37,299 nucleotides of DNA from Xenorhabdus budapestensis (GCF_002632465.1 NZ_NIBS01000001.1:347182-384480), one strand, 5' to 3'; counted from the first letter of the stretch, positions 1-9,130 are shown. The notes: a model not told the origin generated them from the sequence alone. Made by a program: numbers and translations.

Positions 1-99
1 TGGTCCCACCTGACCCCATGCCGAACTCAGCAGTGAAACGCCGTAGCGCCGATGGTAGTGTGGGGTCTCCCCATGTGAGAGTAGGGCACTGCCAGACAT
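1..99 (+). rRNA. rrf: 5S ribosomal RNA, 3' part (5' end outside window)
   Basis: The sequence matches the remembered E. coli 5S rRNA almost base for base from about nucleotide 22 of that 120-nt molecule to its 3' end (CTGCCAGACAT here against CTGCCAGGCAT). The 5' portion is cut by the window edge. A Rho-independent terminator follows 15 bases later, so this is the last gene of an rRNA operon transcribed rightwards. Confidence 0.97.
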
Positions 100-113
100 T
101 CATTAAGTCAGAG

Positions 114-141
114 AAGCCATCCGTCCCCGGATGGCTTTTTT
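114..141 (+). terminator. Rho-independent terminator of the rRNA operon
   Basis: A ten-base-pair perfect stem (AAGCCATCCG at 114-123 with CGGATGGCTT at 128-137), a 4-nt loop (TCCC) and a T run to 141. It follows the 5S gene directly, where rRNA operon terminators sit. Confidence 0.93.
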
Positions 142-177
142 GCATTATGAGAATAGTTCATAAATATAATTATCAGA

Positions 178-531
178 CTACTTCAAGGATTGATACAAGC
201 TATAACCAGTTATGGCTCCTGCTATATCGTAAACAAAGTCTTGCCAACTCCACCCTGTACCAGAAGGACGGCTATCATAAAATTCTTTTGCTGCACCAAG
301 ACTAATTGACAGTAACATGCCGAATTGCGCACTTTCCCGATATTTCCAGTTTTGGTGATCGCCATAAGCGTTTCCTGCGGCGGCTATTACGGCAGAAAAT
401 AGAAAATGCTGGGCTTTGTCTCTACCTGTCCAGGTATCATTGGCCTGATGCATATTAGAACAAGCAGTAGTAGATAAGAGAGAAAATATTATTAATATAT
501 TTTTGATTTTGTTGGTGATGGATTTTTTCAT
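178..531 (-). CDS. yfiM: YfiM-family lipoprotein (DUF2279)
   Basis: A 117-residue protein with a lipoprotein signal peptide: basic N terminus, hydrophobic stretch and a lipobox-like LSTTACS with the Cys at about residue 24. The mature part carries the YfiM signature: DTWTGRDKAQHF near residue 32, a small-residue-rich helix, KEFYDSRPSGTGWSWQDF near residue 82, and a C-terminal DIAGAITGY. Length and motifs resemble E. coli YfiM as remembered. The molecular function is not established; the lipobox implies anchoring in the outer or inner membrane. It lies downstream of pssA on the same strand, as in E. coli, but a terminator-like hairpin at 591-623 suggests separate transcription. The start codon has no strong Shine-Dalgarno sequence. 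Confidence 0.85.
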   Translation of the reverse strand: MKKSITNKIKNILIIFSLLSTTACSNMHQANDTWTGRDKAQHFLFSAVIAAAGNAYGDHQNWKYRESAQFGMLLSISLGAAKEFYDSRPSGTGWSWQDFVYDIAGAITGYSLYQSLK

Positions 532-540
532 TGTAATTTA

Positions 541-572
541 CGCTATTGTTTATAATTTAATAAATGATAGCG
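541..572 (-). repeat. Interrupted inverted repeat in the yfiM leader
   Basis: CGCTAT at 541-546 pairs with ATAGCG at 567-572, and inside it TTTAT (549-553) pairs with ATAAA (560-564), separated by a symmetric 2-nt mismatch. It starts 10 bases upstream of the yfiM start codon. It may be an mRNA hairpin affecting translation or an operator; the sequence does not decide. Confidence 0.45.
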
Positions 573-590
573 ATTTGATAAATAAGATAC

Positions 591-623
591 AAAAATCCCC
601 TCTTGTAATAATAAGAAGGGATT
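591..623 (-). terminator. Probable pssA terminator
   Basis: On the minus strand an 11-position stem with one mismatch (594-604 with 613-623), an 8-nt loop and then five T residues (complement of 591-595). It lies 26 bases past the pssA stop codon. Confidence 0.75.
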
Positions 624-648
624 AATATTTTGATAATTATTTATCTAT

Positions 649-2004
649 TTACAATATTCTGCTGATTAATCTATCAACACGTATACGGCGTAAACGACGT
701 ATTAATTTACGAACTTTGACAGGATAGAGTTGTATACTATCCAGCTCCTGATAATTACTGATAATTTTTGTATGAGAGCGAATGCAATTTAGTTCCAAAG
801 AGCGTTGTGCGTGCATTTCCTGGTGAGGATCGTGAATGAGAATGGCATTTTCTAAATCAAGTCCCCATGCACGTGGATTGAGGTTATTACCTGTAATCAA
901 TTGCCATTTGTTATCAACCCAGACACCTTTTAAATGATAGGTATTATCTTCGTCTTTCCATAACCGGATAGTTAATTGCTGGCTATCGATAAAATGTTGT
1001 AGCCGATTGGTGAAACGGCGTAAGTTAATCTCATACAGATAGGGCAAGGCACCAATAATCTTAAAAGGCTCTTCCGGTGGAATATAAAAATCATTGGCTG
1101 TTTTATCTCCAATGATAATCTCGACCTGTTTCCCCTGCCGCAGCAATCTTGCAATAGAACGAACCAATACTGCTGGTAAATTGAAGTAAGGAGTGCAGAT
1201 TACCACTTTCTTTTCTGTACTGGCGATCAGATGGCAGATTGTCTTATTCAGAGGATTCTTTTTGCCCAATCCAACGAGTGGTGTTATTGCAAGTTCGTCA
1301 TTTGAAGCCTGGTTTTCGACATGATATGTAGCACTACGCAAGGAAGTGCGGAATTGCCTGATAAAGTTTTTAATTTCAAGACTACGAGGGCGAGCTCGGG
1401 AGGCCAAATTCTTGACTGCATCGGCAGAAATAAGGTTGCCGTCAATAAACTGTTTCATGATAGCTGCGAGTTTAGCGTTGTGCAGTAGATGATAGCGATC
1501 GTAGCGATATTTTTCGTGGCGGTGTAAGTAGACGTTATTAATACTGGCACCACTATAAATCACAGTATCGTCAAAGATAAAGCCTTTCAGGTGCAAGACG
1601 CCTAATGCTTCACGAGTATTTACAGGAACACCAAGGGTGGGGATATGGATATCAGGATATTTTTCAGCCATAGAACAATACCAATCTGCGTTTGTTACAG
1701 TGGCTGTAGCACCAATACGACCGCGTTGGGCACGATGCCAGTCAACCAGAATTTTGATATCCAGTTCAGGCCGCTTTTGTTTGGCCTCATACAGTGCTGT
1801 TAAAATATCTCGCCCAGCGTCGTCATGTTCTAAATATAATGCGGCGATATAAATATGTTTCTTAGCGTCTGCAATGCGTTCCAGTAAGGTGCTGCGAAAC
1901 TCTTTAGATTGATAAAGTGTCTCAATGTCAGCAACTGACTGCGGTAATTTAGGCAGTTGTGCAAGGTGTTGTTGGTGTTTTGCTTGTTTAAATTTAGACA
2001 ACAT
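649..2004 (-). CDS. pssA: CDP-diacylglycerol--serine O-phosphatidyltransferase PssA
   Basis: Makes phosphatidylserine from CDP-diacylglycerol and L-serine, the committed step to phosphatidylethanolamine, at the membrane/ribosome interface. Two phospholipase-D-type HKD motifs are visible: HLKGFIFDDTVIYSGAS near residue 138 and HLKGVWVDNKWQLITGNN near residue 357, the pair expected of the bacterial type I enzyme. The 451-residue length and C terminus (VKVRKLIRRLRRIR...) agree with E. coli PssA, and the basic tail suits peripheral binding to acidic lipids. I chose the ATG at 2004 giving MLSKFKQAKHQQH; a GTG one codon upstream (2007) is possible but the E. coli protein starts at the equivalent of the ATG. 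Flanked by yfiM and patZ as in E. coli. Confidence 0.97.
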   Translation of the reverse strand: MLSKFKQAKHQQHLAQLPKLPQSVADIETLYQSKEFRSTLLERIADAKKHIYIAALYLEHDDAGRDILTALYEAKQKRPELDIKILVDWHRAQRGRIGATATVTNADWYCSMAEKYPDIHIPTLGVPVNTREALGVLHLKGFIFDDTVIYSGASINNVYLHRHEKYRYDRYHLLHNAKLAAIMKQFIDGNLISADAVKNLASRARPRSLEIKNFIRQFRTSLRSATYHVENQASNDELAITPLVGLGKKNPLNKTICHLIASTEKKVVICTPYFNLPAVLVRSIARLLRQGKQVEIIIGDKTANDFYIPPEEPFKIIGALPYLYEINLRRFTNRLQHFIDSQQLTIRLWKDEDNTYHLKGVWVDNKWQLITGNNLNPRAWGLDLENAILIHDPHQEMHAQRSLELNCIRSHTKIISNYQELDSIQLYPVKVRKLIRRLRRIRVDRLISRIL

Positions 2005-2148
2005 CACAGTGCGATTTTTCTCTTAGTTTAGATGGTTGGCGTTCCATCGTAATGTTATGAATCAAAATGATCCGGCGATGATACCATTAGTTCGGTCAAT
2101 TGTGAGTATGAATTAACTTTCTATTGCTGATTGCTTTAAGTCTGTGCG

Positions 2149-2168
2149 ATCCATCACGAAGTGAGGAT
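2149..2168. repeat. Small hairpin in the patZ-pssA gap
   Basis: ATCC and TCAC (2149-2157, with one bulged A) pair with GTGA and GGAT (2161-2168) around a GAA loop. It lies 52 bases past the patZ stop. There is no T run on either side, so it is a weak terminator candidate at best. The rest of 2005-2219 shows nothing clear; the pssA promoter should lie here. Confidence 0.35.
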
Positions 2169-2219
2169 TCGGTTTGAGCCTGCCTTTCACTATTCTTATT
2201 TATCTTAAAGTTCTGGCGG

Positions 2220-4862
2220 CTAAAGTGTTAAGACAAGATTGACAATTCCCTCTTCTAATTGGATATCAATGGTAAAGCCCAGTTTTTTGGCAAGTCGGAT
2301 CATATTGCGATTTTCTGGCATGGTGATGGCGGTTAGTACCTGAATGCCATGTTCTTTTGTGTAGTGGATTAATTTGGTCATGAGCTGATATCCTAATGTA
2401 ATTCCTTTCAGATCTGATCGCACTAACACAGCAAATTCTGCTTCGATATTATCCGGATCAGCCATAGCACGGGCGACACCAATAATTTCCGGTTTGGTTG
2501 TTGGATGGCGTATCGCAACAAACGCCATTTCACGGTCATAATCAATTTGGGTCATATTGGCGAGGTCATCGTGCGTGAATTCACTAATCTCACTAAAATA
2601 GCGATAATAAAGATCTTCCTTCGTTACCTGCTCGATAAATTCTTTTAGTAATGGTTCATCTTCTGGCAGAATTGGGCGCAGTAAGCATTCAAAATCATCT
2701 TTGATATAAATGGTTTCTTCCAACTCATTAGGATAAGGACGGATTGCCAGTCGATTTCGGTGATCAGCAGTGATGGGGGCTAACTCCATTGTTACATCCA
2801 ATAGTGTGAATTCAGTGCCTGATGCCAATAACGGATGGATATGCATACGAGTGATTTGAGGGCAATCGATCAGTAAGTTGGATACCCTAACCAATAATTG
2901 ACTTAGAGCAGGAATATCCAATGGTTGCAGTGAACCGCCAGATTTTATTTTACCTCCTTTAATAGCCTGAATGACTAAATAACGAGCCAACGCCATATTG
3001 AGAGGCGGTAGAGCAACAGCAGCCTGAGTTTCATTAACCCAATCTATGCCACCTTCTCCAAGCATAATTAAAGGGCCGAATATCTCATCTTGTTCAATGG
3101 CAACTCTCAATTCTTGCGCACCAGCTCGGTTTGCCATGTTTTGTACCAATAGACCGTGAATTCTGGCTTGTGGAAAGTTCTGTTTCACACGTTCAATAAT
3201 GGCCTGAGTTGCTGTCTTAACTTCTCCAGCATTACGCAGATAGAGCATGACTCCTTGAACTTCTGATTTGTGAGGAATATCGGGAGAACGCAATTTCAGT
3301 GCTACGGGATAGCCAATTTTCTCCGCAATATTGACTGCATCATCACTGGAGTGAGCAATCCATGTAGGTAAAGTATTTAGGCCGTAGGCTTCAAGAATAG
3401 ACTGTACTTCATGGGTATCCAGCTGAGTATTGCCACTATTGAGGGCTTGCTGGATACAATCGTGGGCGTGTGCAGTATTTGAAGTGATGCCTATTGGCAG
3501 GGCAGGGGTTTCTTTGAGTTGTTTTTGGTTACGTTGATATTCCACCATATGCATAAAAGCTGTCACCGCGCCTTCAGGCGTACGGTAGGTTGGGATACCC
3601 GCCTCACTGAATAACCGCCTCGCTTCTAATGAAGAATACTCACCACACCAATTAGTAAAGATTGTGAGCCATTTTCCACGAGGATGCTCCTTAACAGCCT
3701 TAATGACGTTAACTGCTGTCTGCATACTATGGGAAATGGCACAGGGAGAATGAATCAACAATAAGGCATCATAGCTACGACTATTTAACAGTAGTTTCAG
3801 AGCAGCGGTATATTGTTCGGTTGATGAACTATCTCCCAGATCCAGAGGGTTACGTAAAATTTGAGCCTCAGGCAGCACACCCGATAATTTAATAAGTGTT
3901 TCGTCCTCCAGAACCGCTAGTTTACCGGTTCTCCTGAGGAGTTCATCTAGTGCCATGGCGGCAGGTGCTGCTCCATTACTGACAATGAGCAGGCGTTCTC
4001 CACGTAACGGACGCATAAAGCTTAACGTTTCCACGGCAGAAAACATTTCATGTGTATCCTGTACACGCAGTAACCCTGCCCGTTGAATTGCTGCGTCATA
4101 GGCAACATCGAAATTCTGTTGCTCTCCCAGTAATTGTTGAGCTTTGCGGGTACGACTGCTTTTTACAACCAGAATTGGTTTATTGCGTGATGCACTTCGT
4201 GAAGCAGAAAGAAACCGGCGAGCATCGTTAATGTGTTCAAGATGCAGTAGAATCGCGCTGGTCTTACCATCTCGCGCTAAAAAATCGAGCAGATCATCAA
4301 TATCAATATCAACACTATCACCCAATGCAATGAAATATGAAAAACCAATATTGCGATGGTTCGCCCAGTCCAGAATCGTGTTGGATATTGCCGCTGATTG
4401 TGAAATAAATGCCAGCTTTCCCTTGAGAATAGGAATAGGTGAGAAACTGGAGTTTAATCCGATCCATGGAGCCAAAATGCCGAGGCTATTAGGGCCGAGG
4501 ATCCGGATATGATATTTTTGGCTATATTGTTTCAGTTCAGCAAACTGTGATGCTGGTGATGAAAGAATGATAACGGTTTTACAGCCCAATCTGGTCAATT
4601 GCTCTAATAATGGCAAATTGCGGCTGTGGTGAGTACATATGACAGCCAAATCGGGAGTTAATGGTAATTTATCGATAGAAGGATAAGCTAGCACACCGAG
4701 AACAGAGCTTTTATTAGGCGTAACAGGAAGAATCGGCCCCTTAAAATTTCCAGTCAACAAATTCCGCATCAATGTTGAGCTGGCTTTTTCGGGTTTTTCA
4801 GACGCCCCAATAACGGCAATAGATTTGGGATGTAATAATGCTTCAAGTCCACGCTGGCTCAT
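2220..4862 (-). CDS. patZ: Protein lysine acetyltransferase Pat/PatZ (YfiQ)
   Basis: Acetylates lysines of metabolic enzymes, classically inactivating acetyl-CoA synthetase, with acetyl-CoA as donor. The 880-residue protein has the family layout. An N-terminal NDP-forming acyl-CoA-synthetase-like part starts with a CoA-binding Rossmann fold (PKSIAVIGASEKPEK, about residues 12-26). A central succinyl-CoA-ligase-like and ATP-grasp region includes GYPVALKLRSPDIPHKSEVQGV. A C-terminal GNAT domain runs from about residue 715, with the acetyl-CoA loop region VRSDLKGITLGYQLM and the helix MPENRNMIRLAKKLGF. Length and ends agree with E. coli YfiQ. The start is supported by GAGGAG a few bases upstream on the minus strand. 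In E. coli this gene is under cAMP-CRP control; I did not find a convincing CRP site here. Confidence 0.95.
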   Translation of the reverse strand: MSQRGLEALLHPKSIAVIGASEKPEKASSTLMRNLLTGNFKGPILPVTPNKSSVLGVLAYPSIDKLPLTPDLAVICTHHSRNLPLLEQLTRLGCKTVIILSSPASQFAELKQYSQKYHIRILGPNSLGILAPWIGLNSSFSPIPILKGKLAFISQSAAISNTILDWANHRNIGFSYFIALGDSVDIDIDDLLDFLARDGKTSAILLHLEHINDARRFLSASRSASRNKPILVVKSSRTRKAQQLLGEQQNFDVAYDAAIQRAGLLRVQDTHEMFSAVETLSFMRPLRGERLLIVSNGAAPAAMALDELLRRTGKLAVLEDETLIKLSGVLPEAQILRNPLDLGDSSSTEQYTAALKLLLNSRSYDALLLIHSPCAISHSMQTAVNVIKAVKEHPRGKWLTIFTNWCGEYSSLEARRLFSEAGIPTYRTPEGAVTAFMHMVEYQRNQKQLKETPALPIGITSNTAHAHDCIQQALNSGNTQLDTHEVQSILEAYGLNTLPTWIAHSSDDAVNIAEKIGYPVALKLRSPDIPHKSEVQGVMLYLRNAGEVKTATQAIIERVKQNFPQARIHGLLVQNMANRAGAQELRVAIEQDEIFGPLIMLGEGGIDWVNETQAAVALPPLNMALARYLVIQAIKGGKIKSGGSLQPLDIPALSQLLVRVSNLLIDCPQITRMHIHPLLASGTEFTLLDVTMELAPITADHRNRLAIRPYPNELEETIYIKDDFECLLRPILPEDEPLLKEFIEQVTKEDLYYRYFSEISEFTHDDLANMTQIDYDREMAFVAIRHPTTKPEIIGVARAMADPDNIEAEFAVLVRSDLKGITLGYQLMTKLIHYTKEHGIQVLTAITMPENRNMIRLAKKLGFTIDIQLEEGIVNLVLTL

Positions 4863-4977
4863 TTTTTATCTCCTCATTAACTGTTATTGAATAAATAATT
4901 ACTTCAATAAACAATCACCATTAATTGAACCATTTCCATGAATAACTTTAGCCGTGATTGACAAGAATTACTGTGAC

Positions 4978-5655
4978 TTACTCCGCCGGATGATTCGATT
5001 TTCCTGCCAGATATTGTTCACGAAAGTGATTGAAATGAGTGAGTAATTGTTGCGAAGCCTCAAGATCATTAGCTAGCTCCAGAGCGGTAGCGGCAACTTC
5101 CGCAGTACAATGCTGCTCTTTTCTTGATGGCATCCGGAGTAAATAATCCATTTTAGCAATACTGTTGATCGATAATAGAGGAATATCATCCAAATATGGA
5201 CTTTTGCGAAACATTTTTCTTGCTTCAGGCCAAGTACCATCCAATATAATAAACAGTGGTGATTTCTGATTATCTGGCAGTTGTTGATACGCAGTACGAG
5301 GTGGTATGGAGTAACTTTCCGGAAAGATCAGATAAGGTTGTCGCGTTGGATCACGCAGTATTTCAAGCATGCGTTGATCAGGCTCGGTTCTTGACCAGAG
5401 AAAAGCATGAGTATCAGGTAGAACATCTGCAATTAGTTTACCTGTATTGCTGGGCTTCATAGGTTCAGTATCAAACATAATGAGACAAAAGCGGCTGGCC
5501 GCTTTTACTGGTGAGATTTTCTCACACAGGCATCTTTTTTGGGGCAATAAACAATATGTGCAACGCCGAACTCGACAGCCTCTTGCTTGAAAAGGACGGG
5601 TAGAGCGGGCAAGGCGATGTTGGCGAAGCTGATAAACGGCGTTGTTATTTCTCAT
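4978..5655 (-). CDS. tapT: tRNA-uridine aminocarboxypropyltransferase TapT (DTW-domain, YfiP)
   Basis: Family members transfer the 3-amino-3-carboxypropyl group of S-adenosylmethionine to U47 of tRNA (acp3U). The 225-residue protein has the DTW-domain hallmarks: an N-terminal Cys-rich segment (RVRRCTYCLLPQKRCLCE, about residues 28-45), MFDTEPMKPSNTGKLIADVLP, and the signature ILDGTWPEARKMFRKSPYL near residue 137. It aligns nearly end to end with remembered E. coli YfiP. It lies downstream of a divergent promoter region shared with yfiF and upstream of patZ (115-bp gap). Upstream of the ATG there is no clear Shine-Dalgarno sequence, but conservation from the first residues (NAVYQLRQHRLARSTRPF) supports the start. 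Confidence 0.93.
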   Translation of the reverse strand: MRNNNAVYQLRQHRLARSTRPFQARGCRVRRCTYCLLPQKRCLCEKISPVKAASRFCLIMFDTEPMKPSNTGKLIADVLPDTHAFLWSRTEPDQRMLEILRDPTRQPYLIFPESYSIPPRTAYQQLPDNQKSPLFIILDGTWPEARKMFRKSPYLDDIPLLSINSIAKMDYLLRMPSRKEQHCTAEVAATALELANDLEASQQLLTHFNHFREQYLAGKSNHPAE

Positions 5656-5792
5656 TTAATAAGAACTCAAAAATGTTCATGAATAAAACCAGTAGAAAAT
5701 TGGCGGATATTTTAATGGATTGTCGTTGCCAGAGGTAGCTTCGGGCACGAACATCGGGTAATCTTCGCGCCATAGCGAAGTTGGAGAAATAA

Positions 5793-6815
5793 ATGAACGA
5801 TTCCTATAGTGGTAAAAGTGGCAAAGTCAAAGTGATGTATGTCCGTAGTGAGGACAAGAGTGACAGCCGTAATAATAACGATCGTCGTAATAGTAATAAC
5901 CGTCAGTCTGGTAAAGGACGTGAGCAAGGAGGCAGACGACGTGACAATGAACGCCCTCAGCGTTCAAAGGATAATTCTCCCTGGAGAACGGTTTCCCGTC
6001 CGGTAGAAGAAGAATCAAAACCTGATCATGGCGGCATTAGCGGTAGAAGCCAGATCGACCCTGAACAGCTTCGCCGTCAACGGTTGGAAGAAACCCGGAT
6101 CTATGGTGAAAATGCTTGTCAGGCAATGTTCCAAAATCGTCCAGAAGCCATTGTCAGGGCATGGTTTGTCCAGTCGGTAACTCCCCGCTTCCGTGATGCT
6201 CTGAAATGGATGGCGGCAAATCGCAAGGCTTACCATGTGGTCGACGATGAAGAATTGAGCAAAGCATCAGGAACGGAGCATCACGGTGGTGTCTGTTTCC
6301 TGATCAAGAAGCGTAATGGTTTGGAGGCAGAAACTTATTTACAGCAAGCACCAGCGAAAGACTGTGTTCTGGCATTAGAAAGTGTGGGTAACCCGCATAA
6401 TCTCGGTGCAATTATGCGTAGCTGTGCCCACTTTGGTGTACAGGGTATGATATTGCACGATACAGCGATGCTGGAATCCGGTGCGGCGGTCCGTACTGCT
6501 GAAGGAGGAGCTGAGCATATTAAAGGTATTGATGCTAATGACCTTACAACCACGCTGAGTCAATTCCGCGATGCAGGCTACACCATCGTAACTACTTCAA
6601 GCCATAAAGGAAGTACCAAGCTGACAGAAGCCAAGCTTCCTGAAAAAATGGTCTTGGTATTGGGACAGGAAAGTGATGGCCTGAGTGATAGCGTTTGGGA
6701 AGATGGTGATATCCGTCTTTCGATTGGTGGTACGGGTCAAATAGAAAGCCTGAATGTTTCTGTTGCTACGGGTATTATGCTGGCGGAATGGTGGCGTCAG
6801 AATAAAGTCTGGTAA
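5793..6815 (+). CDS. yfiF: SpoU/TrmH-family RNA 2'-O-methyltransferase YfiF
   Basis: Predicted SAM-dependent 2'-O-ribose methyltransferase of the SPOUT class; the RNA target is not established here. The N terminus of about 95 residues is highly charged, rich in R, N, D, G and S, and probably disordered and RNA-binding. A substrate-binding domain follows ([19 protein letters not shown]). The SPOUT domain has motif 1 [17 protein letters not shown] (about 202-218), motif 2 [13 protein letters not shown] and motif 3 [13 protein letters not shown], which form the trefoil knot. The start [19 protein letters not shown] resembles E. coli YfiF, and GGAGA sits at the right distance upstream. It is divergent from tapT. 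The E. coli neighbours trxC and ung are absent here. Confidence 0.93.
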   Translation: MNDSYSGKSGKVKVMYVRSEDKSDSRNNNDRRNSNNRQSGKGREQGGRRRDNERPQRSKDNSPWRTVSRPVEEESKPDHGGISGRSQIDPEQLRRQRLEETRIYGENACQAMFQNRPEAIVRAWFVQSVTPRFRDALKWMAANRKAYHVVDDEELSKASGTEHHGGVCFLIKKRNGLEAETYLQQAPAKDCVLALESVGNPHNLGAIMRSCAHFGVQGMILHDTAMLESGAAVRTAEGGAEHIKGIDANDLTTTLSQFRDAGYTIVTTSSHKGSTKLTEAKLPEKMVLVLGQESDGLSDSVWEDGDIRLSIGGTGQIESLNVSVATGIMLAEWWRQNKVW

Positions 6816-6840
6816 ATGGTTTAATATAGTTTCTTTTATA

Positions 6841-6880
6841 AATAAGGCCCTGGTTTTTCAATCAGGGCCTTATTTATTAA
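6841..6880 (+). terminator. yfiF terminator
   Basis: A 12-bp perfect stem (AATAAGGCCCTG at 6841-6852 with CAGGGCCTTATT at 6863-6874), a 10-nt loop and a short T/A-rich tail, 25 bases after the yfiF stop. Confidence 0.85.
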
Positions 6881-6968
6881 GGAAAAGTATTATTCTATTT
6901 GTGAGCATCATAAATGTTACTCAAGTGTAAAGTTAAAATTTTATATCTGTAACTATTTTGTTAGCATA

Positions 6969-7005
6969 TGATAATTTATTATCAAATGGTGATAATTTAT
7001 TCATG
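6969..7005. promoter_or_regulatory. Tandem TGATAAT palindromes, candidate upstream Fur sites
   Basis: TGATAATTTATTATCA at 6969-6984 is a perfect 7-2-7 inverted repeat. A second, imperfect copy TGATAATTTATTCATG starts exactly 21 bp later at 6990, on the same helical face. The Fur consensus is built from GATAAT hexamers (7-1-7), so these resemble Fur sites with one extra base in the centre. They lie about 70-105 bp upstream of the probable promoter at 7075-7103. Another iron-responsive or global regulator is possible. Confidence 0.5.
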
Positions 7006-7074
7006 GGATTTATCCAATTATCTTAATGCATATCTTTTAACTGGGCTTTGCTTAAAGTATTTATATTTTTGTGG

Positions 7075-7103
7075 TTGTTAATAAGAATGATTTTAATTAT
7101 CAT
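7075..7103 (+). promoter_or_regulatory. Candidate Fur-controlled sigma-70 promoter of the siderophore uptake operon
   Basis: A -35 box TTGTTA (7075-7080), 17-bp spacing and a -10 box TATCAT (7098-7103). A near-consensus Fur box TGATTTTAATTATCA (7088-7102; consensus TGATAATNATTATCA, mismatches only in the left half) covers the spacer and -10. Transcription would start near 7110, giving a leader of about 135 nt before the first gene. The rest of the 430-bp gap 6816-7245 holds the yfiF terminator and the TGATAAT repeats. Confidence 0.65.
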
Positions 7104-7245
7104 TTTGTGAAGTATGTTAGTGAGCTACAGTTAATACCCAAGAGCTGGATAGAAATATTCTGGATTATATAGGTTATCACTCCGCAAATCATGCTTCTCA
7201 TAGGCACAGCGTGTGATATTGGATATGAATGAAGGGCTTTATTGA

Positions 7246-9057
7246 ATGACTTCGCTGTACACCAAAACTGAATTAGGTTCCCAATCCTCTCATCTAACCA
7301 AGGAAAATTGGTCACATGCAAATCGGCATCTCGTAGCTAAAATACTGCGTGAATTGTCTCATGAAAAACTGATTTATCCAGTACACAATCAGGGAAAGTC
7401 TTATTCCATTGAAATTGGTAAATTTCAATACCATTTTCAGGCTCAGGATTGTCAACTAGAGCATTTAGATATTGATTCTTCATCAATCGAAAAATTCATC
7501 CACGGTCAACCACAACAATTGGATGCAATTCAACTGATCATTGACTTGTATCCATTGCTGGGCATATCAGAAAAGATGCTGCCTATTTATCTTGATGAGA
7601 TATCCAGCACACTTTATGGATGTGCTTTTAAATATCTGAATAATAGATTGACAGCACAGGATTTAACCCAAGCGGATTATCAGACTGTGGAAACGGCAAT
7701 GACTGAGGGCCATCCGGTTTTTATTGCCAATAATGGTCGTATTGGTTTTGACTCAGATGATTACTTGCAATATGCGCCAGAAAGTGCAAATCCGGTGACA
7801 TTAATTTGGATCGCTGTACATCGCAATAAAACTGTTTTCTCAGCATTATCTTCGCTTTCTTATTCTCAGCTGTTGGCGGAGGAATTGGAAAAATATTTGC
7901 CAGCCCAGTTTGAACGATATATGCAAAAATTGGGATTAAATCTGTCAGATTATTATCTGATGCCAGTACATCCCTGGCAGTGGAAGCATCGTATTACCAT
8001 CAGTTTTGCGGCAGATATTGCTAATCAAGATATCGTTTATCTCGGTGAGGGCAATGATCGCTATCTGGCTCAGCAATCTATCCGCACGTTTTTCAATATT
8101 AGCCAGCCTAAGAAAAACTATGTCAAAACAGCCCTATCTGTCCTTAATATGGGATTTATGAGAGGTTTGGATCCCCATAGTATGGTAACAACACCACAAG
8201 TTAATGAGTGGCTTTACCATTTGGTAGCAGCAGATACTTTCTTTCAGCAGAAAGGATTTACCATATTACGTGAACGGGCGGCGATGGGGTATTTTAACCA
8301 TTATTTCGAATCCGCTATCAAAAAAGACAACCCACATAAAAAAATGTTGTCAGCACTATGGCGAGAAAGCCCAATGACGATCTTGGAAGAGAACCAACGT
8401 CTGATGACGATGGCGTCGTTGTTACATGTCGATAGAGAAGGCAATGCAGTCATTGCTGCTTTGGTACAAGATTCTGGTTTATCTGTAGAAATGTGGGTAG
8501 CCCGCTATCTGGATGCTTATCTTTCACCATTACTACGTTCTTTCTTCACTTATGATTTGGTCTTTATGCCACATGGTGAAAATCTGATGTTAGTGCTGGA
8601 AAACAATATTCCAGTGAAAATGTTGATGAAAGATATTGGTGAAGAAATTGCCATTTTGAATGGAGACCTTCAATTACCTGAGGAGATTGATTTTCTACAT
8701 GTCACTGTTCAGGATGATATGAAGATTAACTATATATTCCTTGATATTTTTGATTGTTTCTTCCGTTATTTGAGTCCGTTATTGCAAAAACATCTTGCAT
8801 TGTCAGAAACACATTTTTGGGAATTAGTTGCTCAGTGTGTTTATAACTATCAATCACAGCACTTGAACCAAATAGAAAAATTCTGCCAATTTGATCTATT
8901 TAAGCATGATTTTGTACGTACTTGCTTAAATCGACTGCAAATGGCGAATAACCAGCAAATGATTGATCTTGATGATCGAGAAAAAAATCTGAAATTTGCT
9001 GGAACGTTAGTTAATCCCCTTCATGCATTTCGGGAAAAATATTCCGTCACGGTTTAG
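7246..9057 (+). CDS. Free-standing IucA/IucC-family NIS siderophore synthetase
   Basis: NIS synthetases activate a carboxylate as an acyl-adenylate and condense it with an amine or hydroxylamine. This 603-residue protein spans a complete IucA/IucC plus FhuF-like C-terminal fold. Visible motifs: EGHPVFIANNGRIGFD (from about residue 154), MPVHPWQWKH (about 240), the QQSIRTFF and KTALSVLNMGFMRGL region, and MPHGENLMLVLE (about 441). It is a clear paralogue of the synthetase half of the fusion protein at 19498-21903, aligning over nearly its whole length, so it is probably a type C-like synthetase rather than an aerobactin IucA. It is the first gene of the uptake operon behind the candidate Fur promoter, with AAGGG 9-10 bases before the ATG. 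Catalytic motifs look intact; its specific substrate cannot be read from sequence. Confidence 0.9.
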   Translation: MTSLYTKTELGSQSSHLTKENWSHANRHLVAKILRELSHEKLIYPVHNQGKSYSIEIGKFQYHFQAQDCQLEHLDIDSSSIEKFIHGQPQQLDAIQLIIDLYPLLGISEKMLPIYLDEISSTLYGCAFKYLNNRLTAQDLTQADYQTVETAMTEGHPVFIANNGRIGFDSDDYLQYAPESANPVTLIWIAVHRNKTVFSALSSLSYSQLLAEELEKYLPAQFERYMQKLGLNLSDYYLMPVHPWQWKHRITISFAADIANQDIVYLGEGNDRYLAQQSIRTFFNISQPKKNYVKTALSVLNMGFMRGLDPHSMVTTPQVNEWLYHLVAADTFFQQKGFTILRERAAMGYFNHYFESAIKKDNPHKKMLSALWRESPMTILEENQRLMTMASLLHVDREGNAVIAALVQDSGLSVEMWVARYLDAYLSPLLRSFFTYDLVFMPHGENLMLVLENNIPVKMLMKDIGEEIAILNGDLQLPEEIDFLHVTVQDDMKINYIFLDIFDCFFRYLSPLLQKHLALSETHFWELVAQCVYNYQSQHLNQIEKFCQFDLFKHDFVRTCLNRLQMANNQQMIDLDDREKNLKFAGTLVNPLHAFREKYSVTV

Positions 9058-9130
9058 AACAAATGGGTTAGAACAATAGTTGACGGAAATACATAAAGTA
9101 AACATAACAATAAATTATTTAGATAACAGG

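Noticed and set aside
18-305. Plus-strand 95-codon open frame
   Set aside because: It overlaps the 5S rRNA gene, its terminator and antisense yfiM, and has no family resemblance.
4144-4512. 122-codon plus-strand frame inside patZ
   Set aside because: Antisense to a well-supported gene; Arg/Ser/Leu-rich composition typical of reverse-frame shadow and no ribosome binding site.
7191-7232. 13-codon frame MLLIGTACDIGYE in the leader of the uptake operon, as a possible leader peptide
   Set aside because: No Shine-Dalgarno sequence, no runs of regulatory codons and no terminator/antiterminator pair seen around it.
9080-9130. TTG start for the TonB receptor, and TTGACG at 9080 as an internal -35 box
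   Set aside because: The TTG start would put 17 extra residues before a normal signal peptide; no good -10 box lies at the proper distance from TTGACG.
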